64,000 nucleotides of DNA from Stenogyne calaminthoides. Lineage: Eukaryota; Streptophyta; Magnoliopsida; Lamiales; Lamiaceae. The notes below the pieces were generated by a model that was given only the letters and a program-made list of their open reading frames with translations, was not told the DNA's origin and searched no databases. Below are positions 45,877-57,503 of this stretch, piece by piece. The stretch's first letter is position 1. Every line of letters begins with the position of its first letter. A program made the position numbers and the translations under genes. The stretch is taken from the NCBI GenBank assembly GCA_037126765.1, contig JBBCBC010000016.1, positions 11,582,728 to 11,646,727 of the forward strand. Reading direction: 5' to 3'.

Positions 45877-46533
45877 ATGTATGCTCCCCGGCCTACCATC
45901 AAAGCTCAAGCGCTAGCCGATTTCATCATCGAGCTTACCTTATCCTCAGAGGCCGGGTGTTCAAGTAGCCCACCATGGGAGTTATTTGTGGACGGGTCAG
46001 CGACCTCCCACGGATCGGTGGCCGGCTTGGTTCTGATAAGTCCTAGAGAGAATCTCTTTCCATAACGCCATTACCTTCGACTTTCCTGTGACAAACAATG
46101 AGGCGAATATGAGGCACTCATCAGCGGCCTTGAGATGTCAATAGCCATGGGCGTCAAAAGACTACAGGTTCACACAAATTCCCAGCTTGTAGCCTGCCAA
46201 GTCTCGGGAGAATATGAGGCTCGGGACGACAGGATGGCAGCTTACCAAGAAATTATAAAAATATTATGCCAAAAGTTCAAACAGATCCATGTCAAGCTAA
46301 TCCCGAGAGAACAGAATGCACGAGCCGGCGCCTTAATGCGGCTAGCGACTTCTGAAGGATCACCAGAAATGAAGGATGTCACCATCACGACACTATCCCA
46401 CCCATCCACCGCACACGTAAGAGTCGCGACTTTAGAACCCCCGACATCGAGCTGGATGACACCCATCATTGAATACTTGACAAGTGGTCTCCTGCCAACT
46501 TATCGGGTTCAAGCCCGACAGCTACAACTATGA
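45877..46533 (+). pseudogene. Element D second (archaeal-type) RNase H
   Basis: The extra RNase H of Tat elements. Blocks: PPWELFVDGSATSHGSVAGL (first Asp), NNEANMRHSSA-like text where frames slip near 46060-46130 (GEYEALISGLEMS is expected), then 46135-46533 with VKRLQVHTNSQLVACQVSGE and REQNARAGALMRLATSEG. In relatives these read DSQLV and ADALARLA, so two catalytic Asp residues are Asn (codon AAT at 46177-46179) and Gly. The copy is probably inactive. Confidence 0.83.
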
Positions 46534-47655
46534 GTCGCACGATACACAATGATCAGTGACGAATTATACAAACGAGGCTTCAATACACCCCTACTTCGAT
46601 GTATCACACCAGAGCAAGGGCAAGTTGTCCTACGCGAAATACACGAAGGGATATGTGGAAACCACGCCGGGAGAGAATCGTTGGCCCACAAAATCACAAG
46701 GCAGGGATATTTTTAGCCAACACTAAGGGCCGATACCATCATCTTCGCTCGCAAGTGCCATAGATGTCAAATTTATGCCCCTTCCATCAAAGCCACCCCA
46801 GAGGAGCTTACAAGCATCCTCAGTCCTTGGCCATTCGCAAAGTGGGGGATAGACATCATTGGCCACTACCGACAGCTCCAGACTCGGTTAAATACGCCTT
46901 GGTAGCGGTAGATTACTTCATGAAATGGGCCAAGGCTAAGGCATTGGCAACTATAGATCAAGATCACGTCATCAAATTCATATGGCGGAACATCATCTGC
47001 AGATTCGGATTACCACAGGTGATCAGTTTGACGGCCTCAAAATAGACACCTTTTTCAAAAAATGGAGGATCACAAAGCTCTTCTCGACTCCATATCATCC
47101 ACAGTCAAACGGTCAGGTCGAGGCGGTGAACAAGATCATCAAGCACACACTCAAGGCCAAGATTGAGGGAGGAAAGGGAAAATGGGCTAGTGAGCTCCCG
47201 AATGTGATATGGGCATATAGGACGACCTGCAGAAATTCAACAAGAGAAACTCCGTACTCACTGGCTTTCGAAACTGAGGCGGTCATACCCACAGAGGTCG
47301 ATTTTCCCAATCTCCACACAAGTTAGGTCACCTTCGACCACAACGACGAGGCCTTCGCCAGAAACCTGGACCTGCTAGAAGAAAAGCGCCTAGAGGCCAA
47401 CATGAGAAATGCAAGGTACAAACAACGGTCGAAGAGATACTATAATTCTAAAGTGTGACTTCGACGTTTCAAGGAAGGAGACTTGGTACTGAAAAAGGTA
47501 CTTGGAGAATCAAAAGGAACCTCGGTCCAAACTGGGAGGGTCCATTCAAAGTCTCGAAGATCCTACCAAATGGAGCCTATGAGCTCAAAAGACCAGACAG
47601 TACCAAGGCTCAATATCCATGGAATGCGACCCACGTGAAGAAATATTATCAGTAG
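46534..47655 (+). pseudogene. Element D integrase
   Basis: Order of blocks: ISDELYKRGFNTPLLRC, then zinc-binding HEGICGNHAG and CHRCQIYAP (HHCC complete), core start PFAKWGIDIIG (first Asp), VDYFMKWAKAKALATI, FGLPQVIS, a slip with DGLKIDTFFKKW, then YHPQSNGQVEAVNKIIKHTL (Glu). Later YRTTCRNSTRETPYSLAF and the C-terminal FKEGDLVLKKVLGESKGT, ending YELKRPDSTKAQYPWNATHV at about 47650. Stops at 46716, 47041 and 47325 and two slips break it. Confidence 0.87.
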
Positions 47656-48314
47656 GTTCACATCCTTGTAAATAAATTGTATCAATCAATAATAATGATC
47701 TTCTCTCTTTTCAAAATTCATGTGTTAAAACCAAGGGGATCGCATATAAAGAGTATGAATCACCCGAGGTGCGACTTTCGACATACTGGAGGTGAAGTCA
47801 CAACCCAGAGAGGTGTGATTTCCCCCGACTTTGTAAGACGACTAAAAGCAATATCCGAACAGCAAGTCGCATAAACAGTAAGACGACGAGGATTAAGCAA
47901 AATTAAAGGTTGCATAAGGAAATCAAGTCGAAACGATAAGGGAATAAAAGAGAGAACTTTCATTAATAAGATGAAGGCCTGAAGGCCGGTACATATGAAG
48001 ATCAACAAAAAGGAAAATTACATGGAGTTTGTGCAAGCAAAAAAAAAAAAAAACTTCATCAGGACTTAGCCGGGCTAGTTCTTGGGCCATCAGCGGCCTC
48101 CCCTCCTGCGGTCTCCCCTCCGACAACCTCCGGCAAAGGTCGGATCATCCCAAATGGGGTCTCGGGGATCAATTAGGTAGAGCCCACCCGAGCCTCGTCA
48201 TGATCAGGAATGGGGTGCACAATCCAGCTCGGGTTGGCAAAGAAGGAGAGGTCTATCCTCATGTCCTCCAGGTCCTTAATCTCCAACAAGACCTTTGAGG
48301 CGGGAGGGTTATCC
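47656..48314. other. Element D spacer after pol, with antisense 3' end
   Basis: Non-coding on the plus strand. On the minus strand 47990-47956 reads CCTTCAGGCC, then TATTAATGAAA, which looks like a plant transcript 3' end for the antisense gene. The stretch 48029-48300 could hold the last antisense coding part in broken frames. Confidence 0.55.
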
Positions 48315-48947
48315 TTAATTATAGTCGAGACACTGACCGGTGACGAGTCCGGCTGAGGTTACCCAGGGATTTTCACGGTGACAAATCCTGATGGCCACTA
48401 CAAACGCCATCACAAAAGCGAAGTTGGCATTCAGCTCCTCGGTCCTCTTGAAGTGCTCCTCCTTGGCGACCAACTCCTTCTGGGCCTCCGCCTGTTCGCC
48501 CTCGACTCTAGTCGCCTGCGCCCTCTTCGTCGTAAGATCGCCCTCGACACCCGCCAGTCGGCTCTCCAGGTCGGAGATCCTTCGAATAATCTCAGAGTTG
48601 GACGTCTCCAACTTCTTCTGGGTATCGGCCACGGAGAAGATCGCCTTGGCTTGGTCGGCGACCCTTGCCTGAGCCTTCCTCAACTCCCCAAGCTCCGATT
48701 CCAACTGGGCACTGGACTTCTCCAAATAGAAGGCCGCCTTCTAGGAGTGGACGAGAGCCGAGTACTGCCCGTCACTTTCTTGTGATGGGCGTTGGCATGA
48801 TCCGTTTGCATCCACCCCCGAGGCAAATTTTTCAAGCCCCTAGAAAGATAAGAGGGCCAGCCTTCGGGGACCCCGGTCGGAACAAGCTGGGATGACCTCA
48901 GGAAGCTCAGCACTTCCGGAGAGAATTTGTCCGGTGTGAGCTCCGAG

Positions 48948-49022
48948 CTGCATAAGAATGCAAGTCGTCAGCGGATAATAATAAATATGAAGAAAAACAA
49001 GAGATTACGGGACCAAACTTAC
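48948..49022 (-). other. Candidate intron in element D antisense gene
   Basis: 75 bases on the minus strand with donor GTAAGTTTGG, an AT-rich inner part and acceptor TTCTTATGCAG. The next exon reads SELTPDKFSPEVLSFLRSSQ. Confidence 0.55.
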
Positions 49023-49359
49023 TTATTCACCCGGTCCGCATCCCAGCCTAGTCAGGAGTCGTCCTCCGGATGGCGACCTCCTTCGGGAGCTGGAGTAGGC
49101 TGCGAGGTCGGGCAAAGAGGTGACCTCCCAAGTCCCCGGTTGATATCCGACCGGTACGTGCTTATCTTCTCCCTCGCCTTCTTCCTAGCAGTCTCGAATT
49201 CCGATGAGTTGGCCCCTTGGTCTTCCTTTTCCCTTGTCGGCGGCGGAAGGGCCGAAAGGGACTAAACTTGGAGGAGGAGCGAGGGAGGCCGGTACATGTC
49301 TCATTTGCCCGAGCAACTACTTCTTGTGAGTAGCCATCACAGATGCGGATGGTTGGCAT

Positions 49360-49452
49360 CTGTAGATAGGGATATCGGAAACTACATACAAAGAAGAAAC
49401 CCGGTCACGTGAATTTCAGATGAGAATTAAAGTCATCGATGAGGAAACTTAC
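49360..49452 (-). other. Candidate intron in element D antisense gene
   Basis: 93 bases on the minus strand with donor GTAAGTTTCC after exon text ending RHLRIP, and acceptor CCCTATCTACAG, after which the frame reads MPTIRICDGYSQEVVARANE. Confidence 0.5.
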
Positions 49453-50776
49453 AAGGGATTCTAAGGTGACGCGGATAAGTGTACAAGCCGGCTTTGAGTC
49501 GATCAAGCTTGGTGTTCAGGGCGTTGACATCTTGACAGCTCGGAGGAGTGTCACGGACTATGTTGAAAGCCTCCAGGAAATCCCAATACAAGTCGGAGGT
49601 AGCAGGCGTGAACATTGCAAGATAAAAAGGGAATTAGATCAGTACGACCTCAAAGTCGGGAGATGTAAGCTTATCATGTTCAACTCGGTGTGCATAGTCG
49701 GTCGGGACACGAATGGGCAAGGTACTTGAAGGGTCCACGGACTCCCACGTCCCCCCCCCCTGACGAACCACCATTTTCGATGCCAGTCGGCGACCTTATT
49801 GGGAATCCCACTAACCAGCTCCTGACCTTTCCGAAGTCGCACGACATTGTAGCGGCCGGCTTGGGCAATCGGCTTCATCACATAGGAGACCTCACCAGGA
49901 GTAGGCAGCCAATTTAGCCCGGCCAGCTTCAGAACGGTCATAATGGAAAGAATGTAGCTCCAGCCGTTCGGGGTGATTTGTGTGAGGCTCTGATTCCAGG
50001 CCGCAAGGAGATGGGAAATGGCTGAATGTAATGGGAAGCGAATTCCCGCCTCTATAGTATGCTCATTGACAGCAACCATACCAGGCGGCGGCTGGTCGGC
50101 ACTCTCATTGGAGGTCGTCCCATAGAAATGCACGTCCTGGGCACTTTGTACAAGCGACTAAGGGAATGCACGTACCAGTCAGACAAGGTTGACTTGTATC
50201 TCTGATCAGATTCCACAAAATCCGACCTAACCGACCTCCTATAGCCCGCTCTAGTTGCTTGTACTCTCATACATGTGGTAGTCGAAGGTCCGCTCATAAG
50301 CACCATAGTTATGGGCCGATTTGGAAGGGCCTGTGGATGTCCCCATCTCCGGTTCAACGGAACGGGGAGGACTGATGTTCAATGGAGGAAGATGCACGTG
50401 ATCTCCCCCAATTTGACCAAAAATTGCTCGTCATTGCCTTCATCATTTCCCCTACCGTCTCTGTTATCAATTAGGGCATCGGCGGTCAAAAGCTACCCCA
50501 CATTGGTGGCGGTTAAGCTAGAACCATGGTCGCGACGGAGTTGGGCTATTGCCACATCATCGTCATCCGAAAACGAGACCATAAGGTGAGATGGCGCGGG
50601 AGTGGATGGAGAACCGGAAGCCATGAGAAGGTTTGAGAAAGGGTGAATTCGTTACCTGATTCAGTCTCGATCGAAAGTTCGAATGTTCACCATAAACTCG
50701 AGCTTTAGACTCAGAGATTGCTTGATTGCGCGGAGGTTGAGGATAAAGGGGTTTTAAGCCTAAAACCCTCACCCTT

Positions 50777-50782
50777 CTTATA
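50777..50782 (-). promoter_or_regulatory. TATA-like box of element D antisense gene
   Basis: TATAAG in the minus-strand context TTTCCTATAAGAAGGGTGAG, about 150 bases before the ATG at 50624. The sequence from 50783 to 50914 is presumed upstream promoter and contains no gene. Confidence 0.5.
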
Positions 50783-50914
50783 GGAAAGAGGGGGGTCGAA
50801 GTGCAATATGAATAAATTCAAGACCCCCCGAAGGAAACAAAGTCGCACAGGTCGCGCGTAATCGACACCACGACCACCAATTGGGCGGATTCGTGGCGCA
50901 TGACATCACCTATC

Positions 50915-51434
50915 TGTTGGGATTATACTAGAAAGTATGTTTTTTACTTTGTATAATCGAAACTGAATTCTCAGACTTATTTACTGAAATAAATTGTTTA
51001 TCACTGATGCTTTAAATATTATCGAATGTTACATATATTTACTGCATAACTGTTCAATAAGTCATACGTGTTACATTGTAGTAAATTTAGTGATACCAGA
51101 TCACAGAAGATTAAATTAACAGTCCCTTGTAACTAAAAGTACGCCATTCACTACCTAGATGGAAATGAACAACCCATCGTGAAAGGTTGAAGTGTAAGGC
51201 TCAGATTGGCTTGTCTTGACCAAGAGATTACACTAGTGCATGGCTGATGCACTGAATAGGACCTACATGAGGATAAATTCTTCAGAACTGAACAAGGAAG
51301 AATTAGACCTCAGTGGTTCGTTATTTCTTAATCTTCATCCCTTAAATAGGATCACGTGGGATTGGTAACTATTGCTTTGACTTATCATGGGTAGCGAATC
51401 AATGAGATTCAATACTTTTTATCTTGGGCAATAT
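50915..51434 (+). mobile_element. Element E5: start of a family E LTR, cut by C
   Basis: It begins TGTTGGGATTATACTAG and matches the first ~520 bases of the E3 LTR, up to TATCTTGGGCAATA. Element C follows at once. The remainder should resume after C, beyond the window. The five bases before it are CTATC. Confidence 0.88.
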
Positions 51435-53001
51435 TGTTGGGAAATTTAGAGTTTTGATGAAAGTTCTAAAACACATGTAATAGGACCAGTCAGACCTGTT
51501 AGCTGACTGATGTTTTTATTGCCAGTTATAAGAATACCAGTTGATAATTATTGTATAGAACAACTGATGTAGAAGATAGGTCACATATTGAGGGGAAACC
51601 TCAATATGTATAGGTCAGATCTGAAGATCTGAAGAACAGCTGATATCCGACAGGCCAGAAGGCAAGAGAAGGACAGAAGATCAGATTGATCTGATAAAGT
51701 CAGATATCTCAGCTGAAGTCATAAAGTTCAAATTCAGAAGACTTGAAGATCAGATGACTTCCAGAAGATCAGACCAGAAGACCTACATTAGCCGAGTCTG
51801 CTAGTTGAAGCTAAGACAACTGGCACCAGAAGACTCTATCAGGTAGACTGATCAGTTGTGACTGATCAGGTCAGCTCACCAGGTGAAAACTGATGTTTCA
51901 CCAAATCATACGTCGATGATCTGAACAAGAAGAATGTCAACCTTAGTTGGTAGAACAACACTGAAAAGTGCTTCTGTTAACCAATAAAAACAAGACACGT
52001 ATGATCGGAGCCGACAATTACAGGATTTGGTGCTGCTTTCTCCAACGGCTATAAAAGACACTATTCACGCTTTCGGCCATGCCGTTCCTGAAGCACATCA
52101 CATCAATCCTGCAAGTCTACCAAATATAGCCAGAAATTCAAATTGCTCTCCAACGGCTCTTTGATTTCGAGGTCTATAAATATGGGATTACTCTTCAGAG
52201 TGAAGACACGGAAACTATCAAGAAGCTCAAGCTATAATCAAATTTCCGCACGAAGAACACAAACTTGAAGATTATTTTCTAAGTGTTCATCCCATAGTTC
52301 TTAGCACATAAATCTTTTCATCTAGCTGATAGGCTACTTAAAAACTAGGAAAGATTTCAAAGTTGGAACCAAAATAATCTTACCCAAAACCCAAAGTTAG
52401 GTTAAGTTGTTTAGCAAGATTTCAGACTAGGGTTTCTAGTTCTGATTTCTGGGATCGGTTGAGTGAGAACTCTTTAAATATCTGTTGGTGTACTGTGTTA
52501 GACTAACACAATAATGTAAGTCCAGTTGGTTTAGTTGGTGCCCCTTGTGATAGGGAAGAGTGGACGTAGGACTGGTTTGTCCGAACCACTATAAATCTTG
52601 TGTGCATTTACCTGCTTTGATTAACTGTTTTACACAATCGCACACAACCTAATTAAAGCTGCATACATATTCTAAGTTAAGATCAGCTAGCACCAAGCTT
52701 CTGATTTGATCAAGTTTGACACTTTAGTCAACTGGTTGAAAGACTGACTTTGGAATCTGATTTATTAAAACTGGTTTTTCACACGGGTAAAATTTAGCTT
52801 CCGCACAATCAGTTAAACTGATAGATACCGAACTGATCTGCCTTCAGGCGATTAGTAAGTTAGATATCATTCCAAACTGATTCATTTGCACTCTGATCAG
52901 GCTAACTGCATTCACACCTGATCTGCACAAAAAGTTTTCAGAAGTCTATTCACCCCTCCCCTCTAGACTTCTGCCCTCACAAAACCCATTCGGGACCTAC
53001 A
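51435..53001 (+). repeat. Element C 5' LTR
   Basis: 1567 bases, from TGTTGGGAAATTTAG to GGGACCTACA. Compared with the B LTRs it reads CTGATC or CAGATC where B reads CGATC or CCGATC. Confidence 0.93.
52175..52182 (+). promoter_or_regulatory. TATA box, element C LTR
   Basis: TATAAATA in the same context as in both B LTRs. Confidence 0.7.
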
Positions 53002-53003
53002 AG

Positions 53004-53015
53004 TGGTATCGGAGC
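53004..53015 (+). other. Element C primer binding site
   Basis: TGGTATCGGAGC, continuing AGTGG, two bases after the LTR. It is complementary to initiator Met tRNA with one A-to-G difference from the usual TGGTATCAGAGC. A 130-base leader runs to the gag ATG at 53145. Confidence 0.88.
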
Positions 53016-53144
53016 AGTGGTTCTACAGACCACTGGCTTTGAGTATCATCGATTCTTGAGGAAGAATCTTTGTGGTCATTTGAACAGATCTTGAAAACCC
53101 ATTTTTTTTTTTAAAACTCATTCGTTTTTCCAAAATCACTCATC

Positions 53145-55471
53145 ATGGATAATACCTCTGGTATGTATCATGATTTGCCGAAGTTCTCAATTGATGAGTA
53201 TGCAGATTGGGCCATATATATGTGCAACCATCTAGGTTCGATAAGCGGCAGAATGATGGAAGTCATTGAAAGAGAACCCATCATTATATATCACGACAAC
53301 CCTGCAGTTGGAGGAGATCCAGACTTTGCCACGGGAAGTCTTGTGCGAAAAGCCCAGCCTTGATGGATGCAGAGGAAAGAAAGCTGTATACTCTAGATAC
53401 AATCGCCAGGCATATAATCATGAAGACGATGGATAAAGTCACCAAGGAGAAGATAAAATATCCCAAAACTGCGAAAGCAATGTGGGATACTCTTGCTGAG
53501 ATATGTGAAGGAAACGATCAGATCAAAGACAGCCGACTACAAGCCCGAACTGGTGAAGTTCGAAAAACTAAAGATGCTGCCCAACGAGACCATCAACGAG
53601 CTTGATGGAAGGATTACTATGTCAGTAAATAAGCTACGAGAACTTGGTAGAGAGATGTCAGACAAAGATATCAACTACAAGATCTTAAGATCTCTCACCA
53701 AGAAATGGGACATGAAAGTCACGGTAATCAAGGATTGCCAAGACATCTCAAAGATGAAGCCGAGTAGCTTGTTCCTAAGCCTTAAAGCTCATGAGTTCGA
53801 CTTAATCGAAAGAGGACAAGCAGATGAAGACGAGACGCCCGCTGAAGCCTCAACGTCTAAATCAGTTGTGTTTAAAGCAACCAGCAGCTGATCGAAGGCC
53901 ACTGAACCTGTTGGAAACATAATAAGTCAGGCAGAACAAATCGCTCTGCTTACCAGGAAACTTGAAAAATCAAATATTCAACTTGGTAAGTATCGCAGAT
54001 TCTATAAAGATTATCAACATAGCAGAGGAAGAGATAGGAGATCAGCTGACAGGTCTCCAGAAAGAACCAGATCTGATGATCGAAGAGATCACAGAGAAGA
54101 AAAGAAAAGAGATAATCTGACTGATGAGAGAAGAGATAACAGATCTGACAGAAGGAGTTCAGATTACTATCAGAAAGGGAAGTCACCGGATAGATCCTAC
54201 AGAAGGAATGACTCACCTGGAAGAAAAGGTTCTGTGGATTGTGGAGCGTGTTTCAACTGTGAGAAACCAGGTCACTACAGCGCAGATTGCCCAGACCTGA
54301 CGCCAAAAGAAAGAGAAGAAAAACGAAACATAAGAGAGCAACGTTATAGAGACAGGAAAGCCCTGGTCGCTGACACATCTGGAATTGATGATTCCTATTT
54401 GCCCTCTGAGGATTCTGGGTACTCATCTGTAGAAGACTTCTGTCTGATAAGCAGTGTTGTTGACTTCCATGAGAATGAAGATCTGATATTCTCTTCAGAT
54501 GACGATGAAATCTGCCTGATGGCTAAGGAGGACCAATCTGAGGTAACCTCCAAACCTTCTGCTTTGTCTGCTTTCACACCTGCTATTATTAGCACACCTG
54601 CTGGAGAGATTGACCTACAGCTCTACTCTGAGCAATTGCTTGATGATCTCTCTAATGCAGTAGACACTTATGCTATAGTGGAAGCTGAGAATGACAAGCT
54701 AAGGATCATAAATAATCAGCTTGTTAAAGAAAACGATCTCAGTAAAGCTACTGAACTGAAATCTGCTGAAACTGCTCAGAAGGTAACTGGGGAACTTAAC
54801 ATTCTGAAAGTTAAATCTTCTGATCAGGAGAAGCCGATCAAAGATTAGTTAGCAATCAACAAACAGCAAGCTGATGACTTCAAAATCCTTCAAGCTAAAT
54901 TTGATGAGCTATTCCGACTACATGAGAGTCTAAAATCTTCCGAGGATAGTTTGCGCAAGAAAATAGAGGTTTTCACAAAGTCATCTAAAACCGTTCAAGA
55001 TATGAACACCTATTTTTGAACACCGACTAATAAGAAGGGACTTGGGTATGAGAACCCTTCCACATCCTCAAAAGCCCCGTTTGATTCACTTCAAAAATGT
55101 GTAATCAAACGAGTTTCTAACAAAGATACACTAAAAGCTAAACTTGTATCTGATAAGGGAAAAAGACATGTTGAGCAAGTAAGGCAGGTGCCTAATCAGA
55201 AAGGGAACAGAAATGGACCCCGACTGGTAAAGCATCAGCCGAGGAATCAACAGAAGAACCCAGCTCTTCTGAAGAAACCTCAACCTGATCAACAGATTAG
55301 GTATCAGAAAAGACAACCTGTCAAACCCAATCAAGGTCAGCTGCCTAATAAGCAAGCTATAGGTAAACTGCAAAAACCACCTATGCCAAAAAGATATGAA
55401 TCTTTTGATGGTAGCAGTCGTACCTACCCTTATAATCAGAAACCTAGGGCTGCTGCACCTGAGCCACACTA
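53145..55471 (+). pseudogene. Element C gag, lightly broken
   Basis: It starts at the ATG at 53145 (MDNTSGMYHDLPKFSIDEYA). Frame slips near 53360 and 53510 and a TGA at 53888 (after KATSS) break it; otherwise it is readable throughout. Capsid part: AKAMWDTLAEICEGND, INKLRELG-like NKLRELGREMSDKDINYK, VTVIKDCQDISKMKPSSLFL. A basic arginine/serine/aspartate-rich linker follows. A complete zinc knuckle CFNCEKPGHYSADC lies near 54250-54292. Then an acidic region (DLIFSSDDDEICLMAKED), a coiled coil (54600-55010) and a basic glutamine/proline-rich tail to 55471. A gag of this size (about 780 residues) is typical of SIRE-type elements. Confidence 0.88.
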
Positions 55472-57300
55472 GATTAAAAGAAGACAAACAGCAAAGATAA
55501 ATCCCAAGTCTTCTAAGTCACCCAAGGCTCACACACGAATAATCATACTAATCGAAATCATATAAAGAGACGATGATTATGTTGATATGTATGGGAGACA
55601 AATCCAGCCTTCGATCTAACCGACACAATAGAAGTGCTCGCTTGTATGGATCCCTAAAACCAACCCTAACCCCTCGGGACCCAATCCAAAAGGGTACCTA
55701 AAGACCGATTTGTTTGCAGTTTCGGCGTGGTCTCCGCCAACAAAGAGGTGTACAAGCAACTATCCGGGTACATCGATAGTGGTTGCTCAAGACACATGAT
55801 TTGAAGCAAACATCTCCTTAGCTCTTACATAGAACAAAAAGGCCCGCGTGTACTCTTCGGTGATGATAACTTTGGTTTTACCAGAGGATTCGGAACCTTA
55901 GAGAATGATGATGTACAAAGTTATGGAGTCTCAGATGTCGAAGGTTTAAAGCATAACCTGTTATCGGTTTCACAATTCTGCGACAACGGATTCAGTGTTG
56001 AGTTCTCTACTGATCAATGCACTATCAAAAATTGAGCCACTCAACAGATCTTGCTAACTGGTTCAAGGAAAGGGACGATCTACACAAATGATTGGAAATG
56101 TTTGCCCAAGAAATGCATGCCGATTGTTAAGAGTTCCAAAAGTAGCGAATTGGCTCGCACAAAAGAATGAGTCATCCGAACTTTAAAACTCTTAATAAGA
56201 TAGCAAGGATGTCTTTAGTGGAAGGACTTCCGAATGAGGTATTTTCTAAGGATCAGACATGTGTCGCATGTCAGAATGGAAAATAGGTTAAAGCCTCATT
56301 CAAGGAAATTCTGGACCAAAGATCCAAATAGAGTATTGCAAAATGCTTCATATGGACTTATTTGGACCAGCTTACACCAAATATCTCGTGACGAAATATA
56401 CTCTGTGTCGTGGATGATTATTCCAAGTTTACAGGGGTTGTATTCTTACATAAGAAGAATGGGACGACAACAAAGATACCCGAGCCGCTTCAAAAGATTA
56501 CAAAATGAAAAGGGGTGTCGATTGTAGTAAAAATCGACGATAAAAAGGTGCGACTTTTACGAACTCTTTTATTACCGATTTTTTGCACTAAGTTTGGTAC
56601 AAAGATGAGACATCACCGCAAGAACGCCACAACATAATGGAGTAGCAGAACGGAGAAACAGAACACTCAAAGAAGCTGCTCGCACGATGTTAGCTGAACA
56701 TGCAATACCAAGTCATTTCTGGGCAGAAGCTATCAATACTGCATGCCATACTCAGAACAGATGTCTTCTAACTAAGGCTCACTACAAAACACCCTATGAA
56801 CTATGGAAGGCGTAAAACCTCGTGTTTCTTACTTCCATGTTTTTTGGGTGTAAGTGTTTCATACACAACAATGGGAAGAGTCAGTTGAAGACTTTTGAAG
56901 CCAAGTCAGATTAGGGTATATTCTTAGGATATTCCTCATCTAGCAAGGTTTTCAGGGTTTACAACAGGCGAACTCTAGTTGTGGAAGAAACACCCCATGT
57001 AGTCTTTGATGAAGCATCTTCTGAACAAGAGAAATCTGCCCGTAACAAGAAGTACCAGATCAACCAAGACGATGCACGTAAAAATGGATCAGCTAATGAT
57101 CAAGGAAAAATGATCAGAACTCGTAACAGTATACGTTCCAGATCTAACTGATTCACCAGGTCAATCAAATCCTAAGGTACGAACAACTGTCGATGAAGAA
57201 GCCGGCATAAATTGAGATAAAGATCAATCGAACCATCCGGGTTCGGGGGGAACACTGGTTCCCACGAACGACATCGCGACACATGATGAGTCCAACATCA
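55472..57300 (+). pseudogene. Element C protease and integrase, broken
   Basis: Protease site near 55765-55800 reads GYIDSGCSRHM. The expected Trp before YIDSG is lost because CCTGG appears as CCGGG. Integrase zinc region near 56155-56300: HKRMSHPNFKTLNKIARMSL, then CVACQNGK. Core blocks near 56340-56440 and 56640-56780 (NG-x-AERRNRTLKEAARTM-like text, AEHAIPSHFWAEAINTACH). Many slips; B at 16800-18360 is the parallel copy. Confidence 0.8.
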
Positions 57301-57503
57301 CCGAGACATGTTCTTATCAAGTGGATCATAAATCTGCACCACTCCCAATCGCTAGTAATGAACTATTATCATAAATGGATGATGTTCTCCAAATCGACGC
57401 AAATCAGAACAGAAGGACCTTGATAACCAGTCATCCAACTGATCTGATCATCGGAGACCCATCTGATAGAGTTAAAACTAGACATTAGATTGGTGAAAGT
57501 GCC

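Larger units (their letters stand above)
48315..50624 (-). pseudogene. Element D antisense gene with candidate introns
   Basis: On the minus strand, from ATG at 50624 (MASGSPSTPAPSHLMVSF, acidic run DDDD next) to about 48315. Key domain at 50133-49639: IEAGIRFPLHSAISHLLAAW, LTQITPNGWSYILSIMTVLK and ELVSGIPNKVADWHRKWWFV. This pattern matches the 'putative gypsy type transposon' family (Transposase_28, PF04195), a domain of antisense genes in Tat elements. The 3' part (48725-48315) is a coiled coil (LESELGELRKAQARVADQAK). Two candidate introns fit GT/AG well: 49452-49360 (GTAAGTTTCC to CTATCTACAG) and 49022-48948 (GTAAGTTTGG to TTCTTATGCAG). Some frame slips and stops (after TATNVG) remain. Function unknown. 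Confidence 0.75.
41695..50914 (+). mobile_element. Element D: Ty3/gypsy, Tat type, left part
   Basis: A plus-strand gypsy element with the end of an LTR, PBS, gag, PR, RT, RNase H, a second (archaeal-type) RNase H, IN, and a long antisense gene. The second RNase H and the antisense gene mark the Tat lineage. Its right end is cut at 50914 by E5. The rest, including the 3' LTR, is not in the window. Nonsense codons in its frames are mostly explained by C-to-T or G-to-A changes. Confidence 0.87.
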
